A DNA stretch of 64,000 bases from Gracilaria vermiculophylla (Eukaryota; Rhodophyta; Florideophyceae; Gracilariales; Gracilariaceae). Position numbers and translations under genes: made by a program. The stretch's first letter is position 1. Every line of letters starts with the position of its first letter. The stretch spans positions 1,788,279 through 1,852,278 of the forward strand of contig JAHNZQ020003150.1 in assembly GCA_019155205.2 (NCBI GenBank), written 5' to 3'. Shown in pieces: positions 31,620 through 42,639 of the stretch. The notes under the pieces are model-generated. The model saw nothing but the letters and a program-made list of their open reading frames with translations, had not been told where the DNA came from and did no database searches.

Positions 31620-31811
31620 CAAGCTTACAGTAGCCAATTTCTACTGCTGCTGTACACCTGTTCAATTTCTCAGGATCGGGTCACTTTTGGGACGCGAACC
31701 CGGGTTCCAGCGTTTAACTGGCCCCATAACCTGTTGTAAAACAGATGAGGTAGATGCGCTGTATTCTCTTGGGATACAGAGAGTACAGTTCACAACTTGA
31801 ACTATCAACAT
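31620..31811 (-). repeat. tRNA-derived SINE, copy 2 (full length)
   Basis: On the minus strand it runs from GTTGATAGTTCAAG to TGGCTACTGTAAGCTT and carries the B-box-like CCCGGGTTCGCGTCCC (about 31706-31691) with the tail TGAGAAATTGAACAGGTGTACAGCAG shared in position with copy 1. Together the two copies define a family of about 190 bp. Confidence 0.75.
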
Positions 31812-32961
31812 GACTAAGCGTAGTACTGGTGTTTTCGCTCTTTAGTATCCAAGTTTGGGTCGTCAGCGTGTCAGTAAACTCGTGATTGCCACTCAGAAAT
31901 ACTGTTGACGCCAGACTACCTGTTAAATTACGGAATCCTAATTATATAACTCTAGGCCATGCCATGTCATGATTACGCCAGAAGTTTCCTGGTTCCTTTT
32001 AAAGTGCCAGTATTCTGGAGAACACTGTCCGGTGGGTGCGGATGTCTGACTTACTAGTCGCCTATTCGCATGCAGAGCCTGTATGACGTCCATTTACAGG
32101 CTTTCGGCGCTTCTCCCAGTTATGGGGTGCATTGGGGCTTTGCCTCTCTGCGCTTTACGGAAAACCCGTTTGGGATATCCCTTCTGGCATTCAGTCTCGG
32201 CGGTTTTGTCGGGACGGCGGCCATACGTTGCCACGGCGATAAGTTTGCGACCATGCAACAGGTTTCCTCCTCTTTTCTCGGCGCTTTCATGAAGCAAGTA
32301 CTTAGAGATGCACCATAACGTTGTAACGTATATGAGCCCTATAGAGGGACCAAGCGAACGCTATTTCCAGCATCTAAACCGAGACACTCGACAGCTTCGA
32401 AAGGCCAGGCAGGCCCCAGGCAGGGTAATTATACCCGAGGCCACTGAATGTTCGTGCAGGGTATACTAAATATACAATTTGCAAAGTTTACATCCTCTGG
32501 GAGCCTGGGCTGAAGGATGAAGCGAAGGCTCGACGTGTTCAAGCGAAAAATGCTCCTGCTTCTCAGGAATAGCAACTATGACAAGTTAGAGGTCCAAATA
32601 CAGTCTTGAAGGGCACCTCGTCATGGGCGTGTCGTTTTGGTGGGCAATGTTCTTGTTGGGACTACATAACGGCTTGTACACAAAGACATGGGTTCTATCT
32701 TGAAGACTTTTCGTTTGAACTCGGAATTAATTGGCATCAAGATACTATTTGCATGCCGTCTGAGAATATTCCATTGTTTTTCAGGCAGCTAAGAGAAGCT
32801 TAGTAAGCCACGGTGTCAACCGATGACGGTAACCGTCCACAAGAAGGACGGCATCGACCTGGTCATGCGCGTCTGCTGCAAAATACAGGTGCATGTCTGT
32901 CAAAACCAGCTTTAATGGGATCCATCCGGTAGCTCTGTGCGCTTACATATTTTACTAGTGG
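31812..32961. other. Unassigned sequence up to Copia-B
   Basis: About 1.15 kb. Overlapping frames on both strands near 32070-32318 show no recognisable family. ATCAC at 32962-32966 is the left target-site copy of Copia-B. Confidence 0.35.
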
Positions 32962-32966
32962 ATCAC

Positions 32967-33309
32967 TCTCACGAATATTCATTTAAATCGACAAGAATGA
33001 CTGAGAAGTCTACGACTCCAGCTTGTCCAAGCAGTTTATAAGTACTTCTTTTGAATGTCAGGACCGGTATATTGATCTAGTGTATGGGTTTCAATATGTG
33101 AGTCTATAACAAATTGTGCATCAGGATGTCCTTGACATCTAACTGCACTTTTAGCACGTGCAATTTGAGTCACGTGAGCTACATAACTGTACAAAAATGT
33201 TATGTAGGTGATTCCAATTCCACTACACATATTTTTGTAAAATCAGGTAATCAAATGAAAGTACTGTTCCATCGTCTTCACGCAGTATGGTGAGCCACTT
33301 TCTCCGACA
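32967..33309 (-). repeat. Copia-B 3' LTR
   Basis: 343 bp, collinear with 37760-38102 over its whole length with scattered substitutions. Both copies contain GGTGATTCCAATTCCAC, GTACTGTTCCATCGTCTTCA and GTCCAAGCAGTTTAT. Confidence 0.92.
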
Positions 33310-34265
33310 GTCCCCCTCGCGAAGATGATGGTAGGATGCGAAGTACTTGGATGAGTTTGTCCATGATAGGTGTTGTCAAGATCTTCGTCAAAAATCCGCG
33401 AAATTGAGTTCAGAGGGTGTGTAGTCAACCGCAATTTGACCATTTTCAACAGCTTTCTTGATAAAGTTGTAACAAATGCCAATGTATTTCCCATTTCGAA
33501 GACCCAGCACTTCATTGGTCCATTTAATGCTCCCGAGACTGTCCTGAAAGATCTAACAGTATTGTTTGTATGCAAATCAAGTTCTTCATAGAGCTGTAAT
33601 ATCCACTTCACATTCCTTACGCATTCCGATAAAGCGTAAAATTTGGCTTGACAAGCAGAAAACGCAATTGATTGTTGAAGTTTCGATATCCAAATAGCAG
33701 GCGTTCCACCGATACAAATGAGTGCTTCTGTTCTTGATGGTCTACCATCTCTTTCTCTTCCCCGATGGGCATTAAGCCATGCAATAATGGCTGCAGAATT
33801 GCCATTTGGAATAGACAATCCATATACTATCGAGCACTTTAAGTATCGAAGAAGATGCTTCATAGCTTTCCAGTGCATCTGCAAGTAATTTGAGTGAAGC
33901 TTTCCTAGCAACCAAACAGCAGTTGAGATGTCTGGCCTTGTTCGCGTCGAGAGAAAAAGTAGCTTTCCTAAGGTTTCCCTGTACAGGACATTTTTCATTT
34001 CACTGGTCTCCTCTTCGTGTCAATCACGACCCAAATTGTAAAGGGAATGAGAAAATAGCAGAGGGATTCTGACGGGTTTGCAGTCTTTCATGTTCTCTTC
34101 TGCAAGGATGTTTTCGATCAGCGCTGCTTGAGACAAAACTAATTCCGTGTCTGTTTCCTGTATGCCAACCCCGAGAACATTTGTCCCATGCCCAAGGTCC
34201 TTCATCGAAAAGGATTTCTTCATTTCTTCTTTGGCTTGTTGAACAAGTTTGGCCTTTCCGAGCAA
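33243..34265 (-). pseudogene. Copia-B RT C-terminus and RNase H
   Basis: 34265-34020 covers MKDLGHGTNVLGVGIQETDT ('mkDlG...~~LGi.i') of the RT palm. 33998-33243 includes GKLLFLSTRTRPDISTAVWL ('G.LlYl..tRPDi..av..l'), KAMKHLLRYLKCSIVYGL and KLQQSIAFSACQAKFYALSE, the RNase H 'lQ..va.SsteAEy.aLse' block. It runs from coding into the 3' LTR. The conserved polymerase YVDD box lies in the broken interval between this and the upstream RT piece. Confidence 0.8.
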
Positions 34266-34316
34266 AATAATGTTGTGGACTCATGCCAACAGAACGACCA
34301 TTCCATTGCTCTCACG

Positions 34317-35408
34317 TCACATAAACAGAAAATCTGAGACGGATACTGTCAAGAATCCAATAGTTGTAAGAAAGCGTTTCAAGGTTTGATACCACAGTTT
34401 TGGGGCTTCTTGCAGACCATAAAAAGACTTCTTAAGTACTGCAAAGCCACCATCGGCTTCAGCGATGCCTAAAATCTTTGGGAGGCGAATGTAGACGTTA
34501 AACGCCTCGGGAAGTGCGGCATAAAGAGAGGCACCCTTAATGTCTACTTGCTGTCCCTCCCATCCAAGAACTGAAGCTAAGCATAACAAAACCCGAAGTA
34601 TCTCGAAACCTGTGACGGGTGCGTAGCAGTGTGTGGCCTCAATGCTCGTAAGCTGTTGTAGATTTTCACGAGCCACAAGTATTGCCTTGAACCTTTCCGG
34701 GTTTTCGTGTTTGTCTCGCTTCAATCCCAAAAACATTGCTGTAGGGAGTGGTCTACATGTCACTTCTGTGCCTCGTTCGTAGGTTTCTTCTTCGAGGATA
34801 GTCTTGAACGCTTCTTGGATCGCATTCTTTCAGTTCTTCTATTCCTTGCTGCGCATTGCGTCGGTCAATGTGGGTCCATCAACCGTAGATATGGATCGCG
34901 GTAGGCATAGGGTTGCTTTCGAACGAGGACGCAGATTATACCCGTCATTCGGCTACATCAAGGGATCAAAATCAGTTATTGGTGTGCCATTATCATGATA
35001 CTGAGTACCATTAAACGTTGACAGTTGTTCGGGGTAGTGCGTTGAGAAGCCCCAGTTCTCTGGGTCGTTGTTACCCAGGTCTTCAATTGCATCAAAGAAT
35101 ACTTCAGTAGCTTCTAAATCCTCTTCATGATTTCCGTTTTCCAATTGTTCTTCGTCTTCGGATGATTCTCCCAGTACAACTAAAACACTCTCTTCATCCT
35201 CCAGCACGTCTTCTTCTGCATCATGATCACTTAGAATCGTTTCTCCCGGGAATAATTCTCCATGGAACTTAACATGCTTCGAAGGCCAAATACCACTTTT
35301 GGCTAGTATTCTGTAAATGCCTCCCGCCATATGCCCTATATTAAATCCTTCCTGCGTTGTGAGTGTCATCTTCCCCTTTTGCTTCCTTTTCTCTTCCGAG
35401 GACCCCAC
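34317..35408 (-). pseudogene. Copia-B integrase-RT linker and RT N-terminal half
   Basis: 35408-34953 encodes an acidic linker beginning after integrase (KHVKFHGELFPGE is the usual 'r.v.F.E..fP' segment; acidic run near 35200-35120). 34763-34317 is RT: RFKAILVARENLQQ ('rfKARLVa.G..Q'), TGFEILRVLLCLASVLGWEG, QQVDIKGASLYAALPEAFNV ('.q.Dv..AfL.g.l.e.vyv', with catalytic Asp kept in VDIKGA) and SFYGLQEAPKLWYQTLKRFL ('slYGLkqaPr.W...l'). The breaks between frames lie at about 34765-34950 and at 34317. Confidence 0.82.
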
Positions 35409-35742
35409 GGTAACGAGACTGCCAAAAGGTCAAATATGTTTTCCATGGAATGGGGCATCTCCCTTAGGAGGTACATATGGACTTGTCTTTGTCACCGAGT
35501 GCCTTACAATATTCTTGCAATCTTCAACTTGTTGCAGAGCGTAGAACCAGTACTTTACAGGAAGGTGTGATTTTCCAAGGCATGTACGGATGGCTTATAT
35601 GAGTACACCATGCGTTCGCTAAATTAATCCACTGGAAAATGGCGTATGCGGTGTGATGTTAAATACTTCAATTCCGAGTGCTTTTATTTCTGAGTGGATG
35701 CGGCTGAACTCCTTCCCGCCTTCGATGTGCAGAGACGTGATT

Positions 35743-36681
35743 TTAAACAGAGTCTGCCTTTCCATCCAGATCATGAAGTGACGAACTGCTTTGGATGCCT
35801 CCCCTTTCGTGGTTTAAGGACTTCGCAAAGACATACCTGCTGTACTCATCAGTGAGGGTGCAGAAGTACTTGGAACCATCAATTGCACTCGGTTTGATTT
35901 GTCCAACCACATCCGCATGTATTGCTCCAGGCTCCTTAGCCCTGGTGAGGCTTGCAGTATAAGAGCATCTGAACTTCGCTTTCTCACATGGATCACACTT
36001 GTTGATGGTTGTCGTAGGAGCTGGTAGAGTACCTTGGGCCATGAACGCTTTGATTCTATGTTGAGAGCCAAAGTGGCCTTGGCGATTGTGCCATATTTCC
36101 GCTGCACTCTTCATTCTACTCTTTGTACCATTGGGTTGGGGTGTGCATTCCAATTCTTTGTCGTCGGTGAGGTCAAAAGCTTCCTCGCACTCATCCTTGT
36201 CGGACATATTGCCCACTTCGTTGATGTGGTCTTTATGAGCAAGCACATGATGATTGTACGATGGTTCCGACTCTGTAAGCTCTGAACTATTGTTTGATAC
36301 TGGCGAGAGGTCGGTCACACTGCTGCTCTCTCCACTGAGTTCTTCAAGAAAGTCTGTTAGCCTTGCCAGTGTGATTCTTTCGTTCTCGCAATTCAGAGAG
36401 TCGTGTACTCTATTTCCAGTGTAATAGAGCCCATCGGTACCTTTTGGTGCTCTGGCGACCGGTTTCAGATTGTTAGTTTCATCGAATATGACTGCTTTGA
36501 CTATTGTAAAGAGAGCACAGATTTCCTTCTCATTCAAGGCTGGAACAGAAAGTAGATTCATCGCTAGATGTTCAGCCTTTTGCGTGTTGCTTAGGAAAAA
36601 TTCTTTCCGCTGACGGCATGTTCTCCATTCTAAACTTTTGGTTCCGCGTTGTGTGGCGTGAACCACGGAGTTATCACCCAA
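35743..36681 (-). pseudogene. Copia-B protease linker, pre-integrase and integrase core
   Basis: A 312-codon open stretch. Early residues read RKEFFLSNTQKAEHLAMNLL SVPAL ('..L.vP.la.NLlSv..L'), placing it after the protease active site. EIWHNRQGHFGSQH and KCDPCEKAKF (about 36105-35975) form the HHCC zinc domain. AIHADVVGQIKPSAIDGSKY FCTLTDEYSRYV (about 35930-35830) is the integrase entry strand with the first catalytic Asp (HAD). The ORF ends before the second Asp and the Glu. Confidence 0.82.
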
Positions 36682-36714
36682 GGGTACTGGAACGAGACAT
36701 TCCTCAATGTCATG

Positions 36715-37293
36715 TTAAGTGTTTGGGAATGGTGTCATTTGTGAGGTGTTTCCGTAGTCTAGCATCATTTGTTCTTCATTATGCACCTTGGCTGCAACTG
36801 CACGCTCTATTGCAGCTCGAGTTTTGCCCTCTTTCTTATTGTGGTTATCGTCCTTAAGGGTGCTTCGAATTTCCGTCATGTTCCGATCACGTGCCTTGTC
36901 ACGCGAGAACCTGAGTTTGTTTATGGGATTCTGGGGATTAAGCCAGCATCTTTCCGTATTATGACCTGCCTTATCGCATACATAACAGTGCGATTTTGCG
37001 ATGGGAACTCGTTCATGCCTATATTGCTTCGTATTCACAGATTACTGCTCTTCTATTATTCTGGCTGATACTGTGTCCCAAGTAGCGGCTTCATCATTTA
37101 ATGTTTACAAGGCTGCAGTTACAGGGAAAAGATCGCTTGCGTCAATTGAGGCGATGAGTATTGAGATTGCCAGTTCCTTTAAAATCTTGGTATCTAGTGC
37201 CTCTAGTTTCTCAAGAAGTGCCTTCATACTGTCAATATGTTTTCCCATATCCTGTTTAGTGCTACTATAGCGCAGTGATATGAGCTCCGTCAT
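36715..37293 (-). pseudogene. Copia-B gag with CCHC zinc knuckle
   Basis: 37293-37105 holds the helical Gag segment MTELISLRYSSTKQDMGKHI and LEKLEALDTKILKELAISIL, close to the UBN2-type 'l...f..l~..l......~~~~ill~sLP' pattern. 37038-36715 holds CYVCDKAGHNTERC, a perfect C-x2-C-x4-H-x4-C knuckle that binds element RNA, then a basic stretch. One frame break separates the two. Further 5' Gag sequence extends toward 37750. Confidence 0.78.
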
Positions 37294-37759
37294 CTTGGAT
37301 ATTCGAGAAGTTGCAGTCTTGGAACCATAGCACTCTCCAAGCTTTCAGAACATAATGCAAGGGTTCTGCACACAGCTACGAATCACCCAAAGAGCCTCGT
37401 TCGAAAGAGATGTGACAATGATTCCAGAAGCCTTCTTCCGAGAAGCCAAGAATTGCGTCTTCTTGTCTTCCTCGTCGGAAAGACAAACTTCATTCTCCAG
37501 AACGTCACTGTGTCCTTCTGCACTACATGCTGCTTCTACTCGAATCCTCCATATGGTAAAGTCCTGACTCTCTTTCAGGGGATCAGTGCGCGTCTTCTCT
37601 GAATCTGATATGAAGATTGCCAGATGGTGTCAAGAATCTCTTGATTAGCGCAAGTTAACCAACAAAAGAAAGTGTGAGCCACGCGTAGTAAGCAACGCGT
37701 AGGAGAATGGTCAAATGTGGTGACTTCGTAGCGCAGGCGGCAGTTACAATCCCATGACC

Positions 37760-38102
37760 TTTCACGAAATTTTAATTGAATCGACAAGACTGACTGAGAG
37801 TTCAACTACTCCAGCTTGTCCAAGCAGTTTATTAGTACTTCTGTTCAGTGTCAGGACCGGTATATTGATTTAGTGTATGAGTTTCACTATGTGAGCCTAT
37901 AAAAAATGGTTCACCAGGATGTCCTTGACATCCAACTCCACTTTTAGCACGTGAACGGTGAGCAATGTGAGCTACATAAACGTACAAAAATGTTATGTAG
38001 GTGATTCCAATTCCACCACACATATTTATGTAAAATCAGGTAATCGAATGAGAGTACTGTTCCATCGTCTTCACGCAGTGTGGTGAGCCACTTTCTCCGA
38101 CA
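37760..38102 (-). repeat. Copia-B 5' LTR
   Basis: 343 bp, partner of 32967-33309. Downstream of it on the minus strand comes GGTCATGGGATTG, a candidate primer-binding region; no tRNA match could be assigned by eye. Confidence 0.92.
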
Positions 38103-38291
38103 ATCACGGCATGTGTGAGAAGGTCTCGAGTGGTGGTATCCTTTTCACAGGCTTGATTTGGTCACGTTAACATTTTATGTAAAGTCTGCCATTTAGCCCC
38201 CATGCAGGCCGTTTTTGGGGTACCCAAGTTTCTGTTTCTGATCGCAGTAGACGCCATCCGGCTCAATTTGAGCACCCCGGCAGCGACATAT
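38103..38291. other. Short spacer after Copia-B
   Basis: Begins with the right target-site copy ATCAC (38103-38107). It may be the 3' flank of the pogo-like element; no terminal inverted repeat was identified. Confidence 0.4.
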
Positions 38292-40004
38292 CTATCGAAG
38301 CTGTGACCATCCCAACAAAGACCGTGCAGCATCATGATGCAAATCTGTGCGGCAGCCCATTCCTTTCTCCGACGCACCTGATGCAAATCGCCTGCGCCAC
38401 TGACCAACTGGAATATCGTCGAAGCAGTTGTCAACGGTGGACACTACATCGCGGGTTACGTTTTCGAGACCTATCGGTTCAGCATTCTCCATATCCAATC
38501 CACTCCTGTCAGATAGCTCTCGGATATGGAAGCCGAGTATCCAGGCATCCTCCATCTTAGACTTTGCCAACTGTGCATCCCGAAACGACGTTTCAAATCT
38601 CCTCGACGTCAATATCTTGGAAGTTTGCATGCCTCCGCCATTTTTACGAGCCTTACGACGACAATTAGCACTTTTTGGACTCCGTATCTCCCGCTGGAGA
38701 ATCGTGTTGACCCTATATTTGGTCTGGATAAGAGCAGAATCCTTGGAAAGAGCTCGAGAGGCGGGGTGTCTTCCGTCCGTAGGGCGATGTATTTCAGACT
38801 GCAGTGCAATACTATGACTCCTGGCGGCCGTGACCTTGCCCAATATAGCTTCAGATTGGGCAGAGGTATGACCTGCATCTACGTGCTCGGTTAAGGGGTT
38901 GTCGATCTGTCTTGAAGAAATAGCGAAGCGAACGAATTTGAAGTCAATTGGCCGCATCCCGCACTTCACAAAAGACATCCTGGCATCATTAGGTGTGATC
39001 GCTTGATGGCCAGCTACTGCTAACTTGATTTTGTAAAACGTATTAGCCCACGAGAGGTACGCCATGGCCAACAACTCATCTCTAGGTTTTCGAACTATGC
39101 GCTGAAACGCTCGGTTCACTAGCTGATCGCATGGCTGTAAAATGTGGGTTGTGTTTGCGAGAAGACGCACGACGATAATGTTCAATCGCTGACATGTCTC
39201 AATCCACTCCAAGCCTTCTCTAGAGCTGTGTCCGTCTACCAAGAGCAAAATGTGCTCATCGGAAGGGATGGTTTTCCTGGCATGGGCATTTACATGTTCG
39301 GCAAATTTCACAATTACAATGCGGTCGACGAAGCCAGACTTTGTCACATGGATTGCAGTTTCCGGCGGCAACCAGCTATCTTCGCAAATCCAGTAGGGTA
39401 CTCCGAGTGCATTAGTAAAGTCCTACTTCTGTAAAGGGTCTCGCCAAGTCTTAACGATTCGTTTTCCAGACGCTACAACAAAAAGAGGGGCAACGTTGCC
39501 CGCAGCCGAAATAGCGATTCCGGCTGTCACATGTTTCCCAGCGTCTCTGATACTGCGCCTAGGACCACCAATGTGCGTGGACGCCGAAGCATAGCATCTG
39601 ATTTTCCTTCCATATTCTCCGGATACGGAGGTTTTATCCCAATTCCAAATTCGACTGGCATCGGCAAGTATACCCGGATGTTGTTGCCCCACCTCCTGCA
39701 GCGCGTACTTCAAACTTTCAATATGTGTTTTGTTTTGCGTTGCTAGTCGTGCCCCGGTCACGTTTTCAGCTACCATGTACGCCAAGGCCCGGTTTCGAGC
39801 TCGAAATGATCGAATGGCGTCAGAGAAGGGCACACCGTTAGCGTATCCGTTACAATTATCAGCTGCTATCCTTGCATGTACAGTGATCATGACTGTGTTA
39901 TCCACTGTGAAACCATGCGCCGCGGCGTGTAAAGCGCGCTTCACGACGAGTTCTTCTTCGTGGGGCGATAAGACTGTCTTCCGCCCTGCATGGTGAAGCA
40001 CAGG
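38292..40004 (-). pseudogene. Pogo/CENP-B-type transposase, left copy (nonsense mutation)
   Basis: Runs from the gap edge at 40004 to 38292. VLSPHEEELVVKRALHAAAH (about 39980-39920) is the CENP-B/Tc5 DNA-binding helix-turn-helix. RIWNWDKTSVSG (about 39630) is the pogo 'fN.DEt' strand with the first Asp kept but the next Glu changed to Lys. LLLVDGHSSREG (about 39235) is the 'lllDg~~sH' strand with the second Asp, and ANTTHILQPCD (about 39160) the typical 'p.~THilQPlD' end. An in-frame TAG at 39423-39425 replaces a Gln codon that is intact in the right copy. A long charged C-terminal extension ends at 38292. Normally this enzyme mobilises pogo-like transposons; some relatives are domesticated. 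Confidence 0.85.
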
Positions 40005-40104
40005 NNNNNNNNNNNNNNNNNNNNNNNNNNNNNNNNNNNNNNNNNNNNNNNNNNNNNNNNNNNNNNNNNNNNNNNNNNNNNNNNNNNNNNNNNNNNNNNN
40101 NNNN
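40005..40104. other. Assembly gap (100 N)
   Basis: 100 N between two overlapping near-identical copies of the same transposase gene. The flanks repeat about 1.2 kb of the same coding sequence. Confidence 0.99.
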
Positions 40105-41493
40105 TTGCCCAACATAGCTTCAGAGTGGGCAGAGCTCTGACCTGCGTCTACGTGCTCGGTTAAAGGGTTGTCGATCTGTCTTGAAGAAATAGCGAAGCGA
40201 ACGAATCTGAAGTCCATTGACCACATCCCGCACTTTACAAAAGACATCCTGGTATCGCTTGGTGTGATCGCTTGATGGCCAGCTACTGCTAACTTGATTT
40301 TGTAAGACGTATTAGCCCACGAGAGGTGCGCCATGGCCAACAACGCATCTCTAGTTTTTCGAACTGTGCGTTGAAACGCTCTGTTCACTAGCTGATCGCA
40401 AGGCTATAAAATGTGGGTTGTATTTGCGGGAAGACGCACGACGATAATATTCAATCGCTGACATGTCTCAATCCACTCCAAGCCTTCTCTAGAGCTGTGT
40501 CCCTCTACCAAGAGCAAAATTTGTTTATCGGAAGGGATGGTTTTCCTGGCATGGGCATTTAAATGTTCGGCGATTTTCACAATTACACTGCGGTCGACGG
40601 AGCCGGACTTTGTCACATGGATTGCAGTTTCCGGCGGCAACCAGCTATCTTCGCAAAGCCAATGGGGTACTCCGAGTGCATTAGTAAAGTTCTGCTTCTG
40701 TAAAGGGTCTCGCCAAGTCTTAACGATTCGTTTTCCAGAAGCTACAACAAAAAGCAGGGCAACGTTGCCCGCAGCCGAAATAGCGATTCCGGCTGTCATA
40801 TGTTTCCCAGCGTCTCTGATACTGCGCCTAGCACCACCACTGTGCGTAGACGCCGAAGCATAGCATCTGACTTTCCTTCCATATTCTCCGGATACGGCGG
40901 TTTCATCCCGATTCCAAATTCGACTGGCATCGGCAAGTATACCCGGATGTTGTTGCTCCACCTCCCTGCAGCGCGTACTTCAAACTTTCAATATGTGTCT
41001 TGTATTGCGCTGCTAGTCGTGCCCCGGTCACGTTTTCAGCTACCCTGTACGCCAAGGCCCGGTTTCGAGCTCGAAATGATCGAATGGCGTGAGGGGAGGG
41101 CACACCGTTAGCGTATCCGTTACATTTATCAGCTGCTATCCTTGCATGTACAGTGGTCATGACTGTGTTATCCACTGCGAAACCATGCGCCGCGGCGTGT
41201 AAAGCGCGCTTGACGACGAGTTCTTCTTCGTGGGGCGATAAGACTGTCTTCCGTCCAGCATGGTGAAGCGCAGGGTCAAGCAGTTTTTCGAGCTCGACCT
41301 TGTTGGAGGTGTCAAAGAATTTCTTAATGCGTGTAGTCGTTGTTCTAGAGACCCCTTGCTTTGTAGACGCCTTTAAGGCACTAACACCTTTTTGAATAAG
41401 CGACAGGGCTTTTGCTCTTCTGTCCTTTTCTTCTTTTCGCTTTTTGATTCTTGCGTTGTGGGCGAGGGTTTGTGCTCTCATGGACTGAGGCAT
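40105..41493 (-). pseudogene. Pogo/CENP-B-type transposase, right copy (frameshift, nonsense, altered catalytic residue)
   Basis: Starts at ATG 41493 with a basic N-terminus and a helix-turn-helix (ALSLIQKGVSALKASTKQGV, residues 29-48), then the same CENP-B-type HTH as the left copy. An extra C near 40965 (CTCCCTGCAG against CTCCTGCAG in the left copy) shifts the frame. RIWNRDETAVSG keeps the usual Asp-Glu, but the second catalytic strand reads LLLVEGHSSREG, Asp to Glu. A TAG at 40404-40406 replaces the Gln in THILQP. The sequence runs into the gap at 40105. Confidence 0.85.
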
Positions 41494-41656
41494 ACTGCTA
41501 TGGAGGGGTCAATATGAACCTGGGGAGGTGGATGGACGGATGGGCTGTTCAGGTACACGATGTCAGCGAATGAGGAAGATTGAGTAGATTTCAGGAGGCG
41601 AAAGAGTGCAGACGCAATTTTGTTATAGGTATGCCCAAATTAAACCATTGCCCAAA
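41494..41656. other. Short spacer upstream of the pogo-like ORF
   Basis: About 160 bp between the pogo-like start and Ty3-C. No terminal inverted repeat was found for the pogo element. Confidence 0.35.
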
Positions 41657-42170
41657 TCAAACCTGTGAGAAGGGTACAATCTGCCATGTAGCTGCAGAGC
41701 AATGCGAGAAACGTGCGGTTAATGCCATTAAACTGCAGATTGATTTGCGATTAATAGGCTGTTTCAAAAAGCTTCCACACATGTAGTATCCGGATACCTC
41801 CTGAAAAAAATGCGATGCGAACTGTATTCCATATATGAATACCACCTCAATAAATGTTCCACAATCAAAGACTTTACGCATTACAAAAGCTTTCGTAACT
41901 ACAAAAGCGGAGATTTTCTTTTAAGGAGCTGTCCAAACGCCCCTGAAGAAAAGGCCGGTAATGGATAGCATGACTATGATTCCTCTCTGCGTTTTCATAA
42001 CAGCGCTGGGAATTTAAATCATGACAATCTCCTGTAGAGCCCTGGCAGAAAAGAGATTTATTCTGCCAAATTATATTCGGAGTTTCACAAGCGTCGTCGC
42101 GCGCTTTATGAAAGACATTACTGCGGCAAAATGAGCAACCGCCATATTGTGCCCAAATGCATCCCTGCAA
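41657..42170 (-). pseudogene. Ty3-C integrase remnant
   Basis: FIEVVFIYGIQFASHFFQEV (about 41860-41800) aligns with Ty3-B VELLFDNGKRFTSRFFQDAC; the catalytic Asp of 'fDnG' has become Tyr ('IYG'). Upstream (about 41880-41945) the nucleotide sequence still matches Ty3-B (CATTACAAA-GC-T, GGAGAT, AACTGTCCA-like blocks). Dead integrase. Confidence 0.7.
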
Positions 42171-42639
42171 ACGTTTTGACAGAGTTTTTGCCGACCTCAG
42201 TGTCCAAAACGCTAGAGGAAGTGTGACAGATAGATTCGCATAGGCCAGCTAGAGTGCTGCAATACATTTAAATAGTTTTGTTTGACCTTTCAAGCCAAGT
42301 AGCATAAGTCCTCCATTTCGAAAGGGAGGTCTTTCTTCCTGTTCAGACAGGACAAAGTTCCATACAAAATAGATCCCAGAGCAGCCCTCGAGTAATTTCT
42401 TCCGTTCGAAGTGCTTAACACCTAGCCAGCTGCGGTTCTATAGGGTCCCGGGAATCCAAACGCTCGCCAATGGGATGATGAATAACGGCCCACGCGACCG
42501 TATTCGGATTTTCTGGCAGTGTGATTTCCGTAAGGAAGTATAAGATCTTCATTTTACCTGTGTCTTCTACTACATTTTCTTTTGTGAGTAGACAAGAACT
42601 GGATTTCGCTTAGCATTTTGCATGCCCTAGTTGTGAATC

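Larger units (their letters stand above)
32967..38102 (-). mobile_element. Ty1/Copia LTR retrotransposon Copia-B with LTR pair and target duplication
   Basis: A complete insertion of 5136 bp. Both LTRs are 343 bp, the minus-strand termini are TGTCGGAGAA and TTCGTGAnA, and ATCAC flanks the element on both sides (32962-32966 and 38103-38107). A polypurine tract (GAGGGGGAC on the minus strand) abuts the 3' LTR at 33310-33318. Gag with a perfect CCHC knuckle, pre-integrase/integrase, RT and RNase H follow in Copia order. Frameshifts and stops separate the modules, so it is structurally complete but coding-defective. It belongs to a different Copia lineage from Copia-A and -C, judged by LTR and protein sequence. 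Confidence 0.93.

Noticed and set aside
32070..32318. Overlapping plus- and minus-strand frames of about 65-80 codons
   Set aside because: No recognisable family on either strand and they are mutually antisense.
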